Of a DNA stretch of 64,000 nt, positions 35,748-43,478 are shown piece by piece. The position numbers and the translations under genes are program-made. A model generated the notes under the pieces. The model was not told the origin of the DNA. It searched no databases and saw only the letters and a program-made list of their open reading frames with translations. This DNA is from Bacteroidales bacterium (GTDB lineage Bacteria; Bacteroidota; Bacteroidia; Bacteroidales; UBA932): NCBI GenBank assembly GCA_017430365.1, contig JAFRNC010000004.1, positions 248,001 through 312,000 on the forward strand. Reading direction: 5' to 3'. Within the stretch, counting starts at the first letter, position 1, and each line of letters begins with the position of its first letter.

Positions 35748-36884
35748 ATGAAAAAAATCCTCTTTTTCTTCGCCTCATGCCTGCTCGCTGCCGGCATGCT
35801 CCACGCACAGGAACTGTCCAATTTCAACTTCGGCGGCCAGAGGCCCGTCATCTCCCCTGAAATCGCACAGGACAGCGTGACCTTCCGTCTGAAGGCTGAC
35901 TATGCCACCGTCGTCAAACTCAGCGGCTCCTGGATGGAGAATCCCTGGACGGGGACCATCGACATGCAGCGCGGCGAAAACAATGTCTGGTGGGTGAAGA
36001 TTCCCACTCCCGCACCTGAAATCTACACCTACAACTTCGTGGTGGACGGCGTAGCGGTCAACGACCCGCAGAACGTCCTCGTACAGCGTGACGGGACCCG
36101 CTATCTGCCGATGCTCATGATTCCCGGAGAGCGCACCGAGAACTACGGCGAGGCCAAACTTCACGGAACCGTAAGCCACCCCTGGTATCACAGCACCATC
36201 CTCGGCATGGACCGCCGGCTGACAGTCTACACCCCTTACGGCTACGAGAACAATCCCAAGAAGAAATATCCCGTACTCTACCTCCTGCACGGCGCCGGCG
36301 GTGACGAGGAAGCATGGATCTCCATGGGCCGCACCGCCCAGATCCTCGACAACCTCATCGAGAAAGGACTTGCCGAGCCGATGATCGTAGTCATGCCCAA
36401 CGGCAACCCCGGACAGGCTGCAGCACGCACCCTCAACATCCCCGAGAAACAAATCGACTGGCGCGCACCCGAGAACCGCGACATGTATGTGAAGAGCCTT
36501 TGCACGGAGATTGTCCCGTTCATCGAGAAGAATTTCCGCGCAATCCCGAAGCCGGCTTCCCGTGCTATCGCCGGCCTGTCGATGGGCGGCGGCCACACCA
36601 TCTCCGCCTCCATACTCTTCCCTGAACTCTTCGACTACATCTGCCCTCTCTCCGCAGCAGGAAGCGCGACACCCGAGCAGATCGCTACCCTCAAGAAAGC
36701 CGGCGTGAAGCTCTACTTCCTCGCATGCGGCAACGCCGACTTCCTCTTCAAGGGCGCCGAGGAGATGCACGCCAAACTGAATGAGCAGGGTCTGGACCAC
36801 ATCTATTTCGTCTCCGACGGAGGCCATACCTGGTCCAACTGGAGGCTTTACCTCAATACCTTCGCCCAGAAGCTGTTCAAATAG
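35748..36884 (+). CDS. CE1-like esterase with N-terminal E-set domain
   Basis: A 378-residue exported protein (signal MKKILFFFASCLLAAGMLHAQ, split here as a lysine-rich then hydrophobic stretch). The E-set domain is followed by a CE1 alpha/beta hydrolase with VLYLLHGAGGDE, GLSMGGG (nucleophile Ser), GNADFLF near the acid residue and GHTWSNWR (His). It is a paralogue of the genes at 34638, 38227 and 63317. It is the last gene of the plus-strand operon and is followed by a strong hairpin terminator. Confidence 0.9.
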   Translation: MKKILFFFASCLLAAGMLHAQELSNFNFGGQRPVISPEIAQDSVTFRLKADYATVVKLSGSWMENPWTGTIDMQRGENNVWWVKIPTPAPEIYTYNFVVDGVAVNDPQNVLVQRDGTRYLPMLMIPGERTENYGEAKLHGTVSHPWYHSTILGMDRRLTVYTPYGYENNPKKKYPVLYLLHGAGGDEEAWISMGRTAQILDNLIEKGLAEPMIVVMPNGNPGQAAARTLNIPEKQIDWRAPENRDMYVKSLCTEIVPFIEKNFRAIPKPASRAIAGLSMGGGHTISASILFPELFDYICPLSAAGSATPEQIATLKKAGVKLYFLACGNADFLFKGAEEMHAKLNEQGLDHIYFVSDGGHTWSNWRLYLNTFAQKLFK

Positions 36885-36894
36885 AGGACATTCC

Positions 36895-36924
36895 CATCCA
36901 CGTTCTGACCCTTCAGCGTGGATG
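36895..36924 (+). repeat. first of two related hairpins downstream of the esterase operon
   Basis: CATCCACG (36895-36902) pairs with CGTGGATG (36917-36924) around a 14-base loop. It resembles the terminator hairpin that follows: both have a T-C-C-A-C...G-T-G-G-A stem and a loop containing TTCTNACCCT. The two look like diverged copies of a 31-base unit. Confidence 0.6.
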
Positions 36925-36941
36925 AACCGCCCCAAAAGACG

Positions 36942-36984
36942 CTCCCGTCCACAATTTCTACCCTAAACGTGGACGGGAGTTTTT
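36942..36984 (+). terminator. intrinsic terminator of the GH3/esterase operon
   Basis: CTCCCGTCCAC (36942-36952) and GTGGACGGGAG (36969-36979) form a perfect 11-bp stem followed by five T. It lies between the plus-strand operon and the convergent SLC13 remnant, and could also act on the opposite strand, where a T-run (CTTTTGG) follows after a few bases. Confidence 0.85.
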
Positions 36985-36996
36985 CATGCAGTTGAG

Positions 36997-38103
36997 TCAG
37001 GTGAACGGAAAGAGTTTGGTCAGCCAGAAGTATCCCAGGGCGAACCCGATAATGCCCAGAAGCAGGCCGATCCGTGCCATGTCGCGCGAACGCACGGTTC
37101 CCGTTGAATGTGCTATAGCGTTGGGCGGAGTGGATATGGGGAATACCATGGCCAGAGATGCGCTCATCGCAATGAAGGATTTGAGCGCCGGGGTTCCGCC
37201 GACTGCGAGGAAAGATGCGTTGTTTGCGGCGGCGGGATCGGACATTCCCTTTGCTACGACGATTATGATCGGTATCAGCATCGCCGCCGTGGCCGAGTTG
37301 CTGATGAAGTTCGACAACAGGTAGCAGACCAGTCCGGCGAAGAGCAGGACCGAGATGACCTTCATCGATCCGAAGGGGATGGAAGTCAACAGCTTGTTCG
37401 CAAGACCGCTCTCTTCCATCGCCGTTCCGAGTGCGAAACCGCCGGCGACCAGCCAAAGCACGCTCCAGTCAATCGCCTTGATCTCCTCTTTCCCGAATAT
37501 GCCCGTGACACTCAGGACGCCAAGCGGAATGAGCGCCACGATGTTGGAGCTTATGCCGGTCAGGCTTTCCGTAGCCCAGAGAAGAATGGTCCCCACGAAA
37601 GTTATCCACACGACCCGTGTACGCCAGTCAGTCTCCCGTTTTTTCCCGGGAATCTTCAGCTCCAGCTCCTTTGATTTGAAAGGCAGGAAAAGCTGGAGAA
37701 TCACCCAGGTCACCAGCACCATTACCAGCACGAAAGGGATCATCCTTAAAGACTATTCCAGGAAAGTATCATCATGGCCGGCGAAAGACGCCAGAATGTG
37801 CTTGTAGTCTACCAGATCCCCGAAACGCGGATCACAGAAGTATCCGAGACCTTTGTCTGAAACTGTCAAAAGCGCCAGTAAGATAACCAGCAATGAAGTG
37901 GTCCAGCTGGGGATGATTTCGGTCATCCACATCAATGCCGCAAAGACGAAAATGGCAATAACTCTCTGCTGGACGACAGTCAGTCCGTCAATACCGAAAA
38001 AGCCGGTCGGAACAACCAGAATAAACATGGTCAACGCCAATACCAACGGCAGAAGCACGAAACATTTGATTCTGGGTGCCATTATCTCTTTTTTGGAAGC
38101 CAT
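36997..38103 (-). pseudogene. SLC13/DASS family anion transporter remnant with internal deletion
   Basis: Two frames on the minus strand belong to one transporter. 37753-38103 encodes the N-terminal 116 residues (three or so helices, ending at ASFAGHDDTFLE and a stop). 36997-37743 encodes the C-terminal 248 residues, starting MIPFVLVMVLVTW and including SNSATAAMLIPI and STPPNAIAHSTG, the second SNT-like and PPNAI motifs of the family. Intact members are about 480-500 residues. Here the first SNT motif and roughly 120-130 residues are missing exactly where the stop occurs, as expected from a deletion. Intact homologues transport dicarboxylates, sulfate or similar anions; this copy should not function. 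Confidence 0.8.
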
Positions 38104-38166
38104 AACCGAAGAGTACCAATGGTTACGCGAATTTACACAATCCCGGCGATCTTTACAAAACTGACG

Positions 38167-38198
38167 GAAAAGAGGGCGCCCCGGATCGGGCCGCCCTC
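38167..38198 (-). terminator. intrinsic terminator of the SusCD/esterase operon
   Basis: GAGGGCG (38172-38178) and CGCCCTC (38192-38198) pair with an inner CCCG/CGGG, and on the minus strand the stem is followed by TTTTC. It is 28-60 bases beyond the last esterase stop. The remaining intergenic bases (38104-38166) show no other feature. Confidence 0.7.
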
Positions 38199-38226
38199 TC
38201 GCATCGGTTCATGTTTGTAATTACCG

Positions 38227-39441
38227 TTACTTGAACAGGAGCGGAACGAATTCGCTCAGGTAGATGCGCCAGTTGCGCCAGATATGGCCTCCGTCGGTCT
38301 CCATGTAGGTGTAAGGATACTTGTTTTCATCCAGCTTCTTGCGGAAATCGTTGTTGGCCTGGATGAGGAAGTCCGTGCTGCCGATGCCGATCCAGAGGAG
38401 TTTCGGCTTCTTGGAGAAATATGTCGCAAGTTTCCTGTCGAAATCCATGTACATCGGGCTGATGCTGGGATCGCTCACGCCGATGGCTGCGGAGAACATG
38501 CCCGACCAGCCGAACATGTCGGGATAGTTGAGCGAGATGTTCAGCGTGTGGAAACCGCCCATGGAAAGGCCGCAGATGGCGCGGGATTCCTTCTTGGCGA
38601 TGGTGCGATAGTGGCCGTCGATGAACTTCACGACTTCAGGGAACGAAGTCTCGAAGGTGCCTTCCATGGTCTGGGGCAGCTGCATCGTCGGACGGGTGTA
38701 GTCGGTCGAATTCTCCAGGGGAGCGGCCTCCTGCGAGATGTTGCCGTTGGTGAAGACCACGATCATGGGCTTCGCCTGGCCGCGGGCGATCAGGTTGTCG
38801 AGGATCTGGGCGGCACGTCCCTGGGTAACCCAAGCGTCTTCATCGCCTCCGATGCCGTGGAGCACGTAGAGGACGGGATATTTCTGCTTGGGGCTGTCCT
38901 CATAACCGGCAGGGGTATACACGGTAAGGCGACGGTCGAAACCGGCCGTGGCGGAAGGATACCAGACCTTGGACACGGTTCCGTGGGGAACGCGGTGAAT
39001 GGCATAGAGGTCGCTGCGCGCGCCAGCCTTTGGAACGAGGAGCACGCTGGTCAGCGAGGCGATGTCGCGGTTGACGAACACATTGTTGTTGTCGATTACG
39101 CTGTTGCCGTCCACGACCATCGTATAGGTATACATTTCAGGCTCCACCACGAAAGGCGTGGTATATTCCCATACACCGCCCTCTTTCTCCACGAGGTCGG
39201 CCACGCCCGGGGCGTCGTATGTCATCTTGTTGCCGCCGAACTCGACCTCGAGTTTCTGCGTGGGAAGGAAATCACCGGTTACCTGGACCTTTACGGCCTT
39301 GGGGGCACGGTAGCGGAACGTCACGGTTCCGTCGGGATTGATGACGGGAGACTCGACGGTCTGGCCTCCCCAGAGAGCCTGCTGCGCAAATGCCGAAAGG
39401 CATAGGAACAGGAGTGAAATTAAGGAAAGTGCTTTTTTCAT
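38227..39441 (-). CDS. CE1-like esterase with N-terminal E-set domain
   Basis: A 404-residue exported protein (signal cleaved near SAFAQ). The E-set domain (VTFRYRAPKAVKVQVTGDF) is followed by the CE1 fold with VLYVLHGIGGDED, CGLSMGG (nucleophile Ser), GSTDFLIQ near the acid, and GHIWRNWRIYL (His). It is closely related to the incomplete gene at the right edge of the window, down to the last residues (IYLSEFVPLLFK against [12 protein letters not shown]). The frame is open up to 39564, but the signal peptide fixes the start at 39441. It is the last gene of the SusCD operon. Confidence 0.9.
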   Translation of the reverse strand: MKKALSLISLLFLCLSAFAQQALWGGQTVESPVINPDGTVTFRYRAPKAVKVQVTGDFLPTQKLEVEFGGNKMTYDAPGVADLVEKEGGVWEYTTPFVVEPEMYTYTMVVDGNSVIDNNNVFVNRDIASLTSVLLVPKAGARSDLYAIHRVPHGTVSKVWYPSATAGFDRRLTVYTPAGYEDSPKQKYPVLYVLHGIGGDEDAWVTQGRAAQILDNLIARGQAKPMIVVFTNGNISQEAAPLENSTDYTRPTMQLPQTMEGTFETSFPEVVKFIDGHYRTIAKKESRAICGLSMGGFHTLNISLNYPDMFGWSGMFSAAIGVSDPSISPMYMDFDRKLATYFSKKPKLLWIGIGSTDFLIQANNDFRKKLDENKYPYTYMETDGGHIWRNWRIYLSEFVPLLFK

Positions 39442-39470
39442 ATTATTGATGATGTGATTGTTTGCTTCTC

Positions 39471-40271
39471 TCAGAACGTCCCGCCGGCTTTCTGCAATGC
39501 CTTCGGCAGGCATTCCTGCCAGAAATTCCAGTAGTGGACTCCGCTTCGGGCTATCCATTCGCATGTCAGACCCTTATCCTTCATGTATCGTGCCAGGGCC
39601 TCGGATTCGGCGTTGTTGACCGTAGTGTCTTCCGTACCCACTTCTATAGTGAAGGGCGGGAAAACCTTCTTGTCCGCCCGGGCATCGATCAGGGTCGTGA
39701 ACCAGTCTGCGGTCGCAGGGCTCATGGCATAGCCATAGGTAAACTTTTCGGGGTATTTGAGGGCATGGTACAACGTACCGTAACCGCCCATAGACAGCCC
39801 GGCTACGGCGCGCCTGCCGCTGAATTTATACCTGGTCTCTACGGCCAACATCAGTTCATCGTGGAAATAGGTCTCGAATTCACCCATATAGAAGGTCATC
39901 TGGGCATCCGGCATCACGATTATCATCGGCTTGCCGCCAGTCTTGACATATCTGGCCGCTATGGTCATGGCGTTGCCCTTGTCCAGCCAGGCGTTGTGGT
40001 CGTCTCCTGCCCCATGGAGCAGATATAGTATCGGATATGCAGTGTTCGCGTCGAACTTGGGAGGAAGCCAGACATTGTATTTCATTGTCCGCTTCATCGC
40101 TTTGCTCTCGACGGTGAAATCCCGCAAAGCCTGCCCGTCGGGGTGCAGCAGGTCAAGGAGGTTCACTTCCTCCCCGCTTCCTTCCGGGACGGTATGGCCA
40201 CATGCACCGGGCGCAACTGCGCCCAGTGCAAACATGGCCAGTATCAGGATATGCCTTAAAACGATGCGCAT
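39471..40271 (-). CDS. CE1-like esterase, E-set domain absent
   Basis: A 266-residue protein with a lipobox-like N-terminus (APGAC). It has the alpha/beta hydrolase features YLLHGAGDDHNAW, AVAGLSMGGYG with the nucleophile Ser, VGTEDTTVNNAE near the acid, and SGVHYWNFW with the catalytic His. This is the short form seen in acetyl-xylan and feruloyl esterases. Its ATG overlaps the stop of the repeat lipoprotein gene (TGATG), so translation is coupled. It lies downstream of susD and is co-transcribed with it. Confidence 0.88.
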   Translation of the reverse strand: MRIVLRHILILAMFALGAVAPGACGHTVPEGSGEEVNLLDLLHPDGQALRDFTVESKAMKRTMKYNVWLPPKFDANTAYPILYLLHGAGDDHNAWLDKGNAMTIAARYVKTGGKPMIIVMPDAQMTFYMGEFETYFHDELMLAVETRYKFSGRRAVAGLSMGGYGTLYHALKYPEKFTYGYAMSPATADWFTTLIDARADKKVFPPFTIEVGTEDTTVNNAESEALARYMKDKGLTCEWIARSGVHYWNFWQECLPKALQKAGGTF

Positions 40272-41899
40272 CAGCCGATCAGGCAGTAGAATTCGTATCC
40301 GGTCGAACCGGTGAACTTGTAACTTCCGTCAGCCTGTTTGGATACCGTGACGGTCTCACCGGCATTTATATCCACGCGGGTTCCGTCCTTCATGTAGAAA
40401 GAACCGCCGGAGATACCCCAGTCGGGGAAATTGTAACCGTTGCAGACAAGGCCGGCCTCGGATGCGTACTCCTGGCAATCGTAAGTACCGGAAAGGTCGC
40501 TTTCACCTTCGGCGAGCAGAAGTTCGAAAACCGCGATTACGGCATCGCCGTCGGTCATCGTGACGGTGTGCTTCATGACGGTGCTGCCTTCGGCTACAGG
40601 CGCCACGACATCGGTCGCATCGTAAACGACAGCCTCTTCGCCGCCGGGCACATAGTCGTCACCGGCCGCGGAGAAGGAGTAACCTGAAGAGCCCTTGAAT
40701 TCATAGGCTCCCTTGGCAAGTTTCTTCACTTCGAGGGTTTCACCGGCGTTGATATCGACACGGACGCCGTCCTTCATATAGAAGGAACCGCCGGAAATAC
40801 CCCAGTCAGGGAAATTGTAGCCGTTGCAGACAAGACCAGGCTCGGAAGCGTACTCCTTGCACTCGTATGTGCCGGCGAGTTCGTTGTTGCCATCTTCCAG
40901 CAGCAGCTCGAACACTGCGACGAGTGCATCTCCGTCAGTCAGGGTGACGGTGTGCTTCATCACGGTGCTGCCTTCAGCGACGGGAGCCACGGAGTCGGTG
41001 TATGAATAGTCGATGGACGGCCCCTGAGGTGCGAGTCCTTCGATTTCCCCGGTGAAGGTTGCCCAGTCGGGATAAGTCTCTTCGCCACCCCAGGTGACGG
41101 TGAACTTGGATCCTTTCTTCGTGACGGTGATGGTGCCGGAAGTGATATGCTTGACCGTTTCACCGGCCCACCAGCAGGTACCCCAGTGCATGATGCCCAT
41201 TCCCCATTCGCTCAGGTCATATTCGTAACCGGGTGCGAACTGGCCGGGACCCACATTGTCGCTGGATGCTGCTGCGGTATAGACTCCCTCGTACAAGGTG
41301 CCGTCCTGGCTGTAGATGTCGGCGGTAAGTGCATAGCCGTCTCCGACGGGGGTTCCCATCATGTCGACACTCATTCCGTCAGTACCGAACTTGACCGTAA
41401 CGGTATTGTTGGTGTTGGCCTGGGCCACAAGGACCTGGGTCAGCACGACAGGTTCCGGATCGGGTTCGAATGCCAGGGTGCCGGTCCATGAGAACCGGTA
41501 CGGCTTGCCGTCGGTAAGGAAGAGGACTGCCTTCACCCTGTAGTTGTCACCGTTTTGAGTAACCGTAATGGTACCGTTCTCCACCATCGTGCCGTTCACG
41601 CTGGTCTTGCCGAGTATATAGTTGCCCTTCTTGGCATTGTCTTCGGTAGCCTCGGTATAGGCATTGGAAGTCAGATAGTAAGAGTCGCCGATGAGCAGGG
41701 CTTTCAGCGAAGTGGAACCGTCGCTGATGTTCAGGTCGAAATAGCGCTTGCCGTCGGCCTTGGTGGCTTCGCAGGACCCGTTCGAACAGTTCACTACCGT
41801 GGGAGCAGGGAATTTGCCTTCGAGGGGATCGAGTACGGAGGTCTCGCAGGAAGCGAGAAGCAGAAGCATGCAAGCGATCAGAAATATATTCTTTTTCAT
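40271..41899 (-). CDS. PUL surface lipoprotein with two tandem C-terminal repeats
   Basis: A 542-residue predicted lipoprotein (lipobox LLASC, Cys18), all-beta and rich in Thr, Gly and aromatic residues. It is encoded directly after susD, the usual place of a surface glycan-binding protein (SusE/F-type). The C-terminal region consists of two repeats with a 128-residue period, starting at VAPVAEGST (minus-strand codons at 40990 and 40606). Each contains GYNFPDWGISGGSFYMKDG. The N-terminal half looks like two further beta domains, less alike. No catalytic motif is seen. Binding of the target glycan is an inference from position and architecture. Confidence 0.82.
   Translation of the reverse strand: MKKNIFLIACMLLLLASCETSVLDPLEGKFPAPTVVNCSNGSCEATKADGKRYFDLNISDGSTSLKALLIGDSYYLTSNAYTEATEDNAKKGNYILGKTSVNGTMVENGTITVTQNGDNYRVKAVLFLTDGKPYRFSWTGTLAFEPDPEPVVLTQVLVAQANTNNTVTVKFGTDGMSVDMMGTPVGDGYALTADIYSQDGTLYEGVYTAAASSDNVGPGQFAPGYEYDLSEWGMGIMHWGTCWWAGETVKHITSGTITVTKKGSKFTVTWGGEETYPDWATFTGEIEGLAPQGPSIDYSYTDSVAPVAEGSTVMKHTVTLTDGDALVAVFELLLEDGNNELAGTYECKEYASEPGLVCNGYNFPDWGISGGSFYMKDGVRVDINAGETLEVKKLAKGAYEFKGSSGYSFSAAGDDYVPGGEEAVVYDATDVVAPVAEGSTVMKHTVTMTDGDAVIAVFELLLAEGESDLSGTYDCQEYASEAGLVCNGYNFPDWGISGGSFYMKDGTRVDINAGETVTVSKQADGSYKFTGSTGYEFYCLIG
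40274..40990 (-). repeat. tandem repeat in the surface lipoprotein gene (384-bp period)
   Basis: Copy 1 runs from 40990 down to 40607 and copy 2 from 40606 down to 40274, the latter truncated at the stop. The encoded units share long identical stretches (VAPVAEGSTVMKHTVT and CNGYNFPDWGISGGSF), so the duplication is recent or under strong constraint. Confidence 0.85.
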
Positions 41900-41920
41900 A
41901 TTCTTGACACTTTTTGACGA

Positions 41921-43468
41921 TTAATAACCGGGATTCTGCGTGATCTCGCTGTTAAGCCTTATCTCGGTTGCAGGATAAGGGAGACGGTCATACTTGCCTT
42001 CCTTGAAGCCGTTGGTGGGGTTGCCGCAATCGACATACTGCACCTGACCGTTGACCTGGAGCAAAGGATAGACCTTTCCGTTGCCGGACATCCTGGAGCC
42101 TTCACCCCAGCGGAGAAGATCCTGGAAACGGGTTCCTTCGCCGAAGAGTTCAAGACGTTTCTCAAGCTTGATGTCGTCGAGGGTGACGGAGCCCTTTGCA
42201 GGGAGTTTGGCACGCGAACGGATCATGTTGACATATTCGGTGGCCTTACCGGTGTTGCCTGCCATCATATGGGCCTCGGCACCGCAGAGAAGGACTTCTG
42301 CATAGCGCATCCAGATGGTGTTGGCGGCATATACGAAGTCATTGCCCATACCGCGCTCGGAAGCGAGGATGCGGAGTTTCCACATGAAATAACCTTCGCC
42401 GATGATGGGGCTCTTGAGGGTGATTCCCAGTTCGGAATTCAGCTGGTCGAGAGTCTTCAGCGATTCGTTGAGACGGTATCCGTCAACACCCTCGTCCTTT
42501 ACGAAGTCGTCGTAGAGGCTCTTGGTAGGGACGCGGAAGCCCCAGCCGGTATTCATGATGGGAGTATCGGAGGGCCAGTTCATCTTGTCCATACGCCAGT
42601 TGGTCATGAGGGCGTACATGGAGAAGTTCTGGAAAGAGTCGTTGTCGTCATGTACGCGGTTGCTCTCGAAAAGGGTCTCGCAGTTGTGTTTGTTCTCGCT
42701 GCGGAAAATGCCGCTGTAGTCGGAGAAAAGCTGGTATTTGCCGGAAGAGACCACAGCATCGAACTGCTGGGCGGCCTCGGCATACTTGCCCTGCCAGAGA
42801 TAGACCTTGCCGAGGAGGGCCTGGGCGAACTGCTTGGTCACACGCCAGGTCTCGGTGTCGTTGACTCCCTTCTTCTCGACAAGCGCGCCGGAAGAGATGG
42901 CCTCGGTGAGGTCTTTCTCCATCAGGCTCCAGAGATCCTCGTCGGAGCCGTTGGGCACATTGTATTCCGACGGTGCAAGTTCGTGGTCCACGAGCGGAGG
43001 ATTGCCCCACATGGTCTTCAGGTCGAAATATGCGAATGCACGGAACACCTTCGCCTCGGCGCGGGCCATGCGGGCCATGGGGCTGATGTTCTCGTCCACG
43101 TGGCCCAGGATAACGTTGGCCTTGTAGATAAGGGTATAGAAAGTGGTGAACATGCTCTGAACGTAATCCTCTTCGGCGTCGAAGGTGAATTCGTTCAGGT
43201 GCTCGAGGTTGTTGTTGTCACCGCGCATGGAACCGCCGGCCCAGAAATCATCGGTCAGCATGGCTTTGCACAGTTTCACGTTGTATTCCCATCCGCGGAC
43301 CTCCAGATACATGGCCACGTCGGCCGAAAGGATCTGGTCGTCGGTCTGGTAATAGGTATTGTAGTCCAGCACACCCTTCTGCGGGATGTCAAGCATATCG
43401 GAGCATGATACGGAGATCAGGGAGCAGACGGCTGCGACGGCGATCAATATGTAATTTCTCATTTTCAT
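41921..43468 (-). CDS. SusD/RagB family outer-membrane glycan-binding lipoprotein
   Basis: A 515-residue lipoprotein (lipobox SVSC) with typical SusD sections: DMLDIPQKGVLDYNTYYQ at the N-terminus, ARAEAKVFRAFAYFDL in the TPR helices, WRVTKQFAQALLGKVYL, and a C-terminal RxPYPATEIRLN motif. It forms the lid of the SusC transporter and binds the glycan at the cell surface. It starts ten bases after the susC stop. Confidence 0.96.
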   Translation of the reverse strand: MKMRNYILIAVAAVCSLISVSCSDMLDIPQKGVLDYNTYYQTDDQILSADVAMYLEVRGWEYNVKLCKAMLTDDFWAGGSMRGDNNNLEHLNEFTFDAEEDYVQSMFTTFYTLIYKANVILGHVDENISPMARMARAEAKVFRAFAYFDLKTMWGNPPLVDHELAPSEYNVPNGSDEDLWSLMEKDLTEAISSGALVEKKGVNDTETWRVTKQFAQALLGKVYLWQGKYAEAAQQFDAVVSSGKYQLFSDYSGIFRSENKHNCETLFESNRVHDDNDSFQNFSMYALMTNWRMDKMNWPSDTPIMNTGWGFRVPTKSLYDDFVKDEGVDGYRLNESLKTLDQLNSELGITLKSPIIGEGYFMWKLRILASERGMGNDFVYAANTIWMRYAEVLLCGAEAHMMAGNTGKATEYVNMIRSRAKLPAKGSVTLDDIKLEKRLELFGEGTRFQDLLRWGEGSRMSGNGKVYPLLQVNGQVQYVDCGNPTNGFKEGKYDRLPYPATEIRLNSEITQNPGY

Positions 43469-43478
43469 GGCTGTCTGA

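Noticed and set aside
40274..40990. CRISPR-like or satellite repeat
   Set aside because: The repeat is in frame, has only two units of 384 bp, and codes for a protein module.
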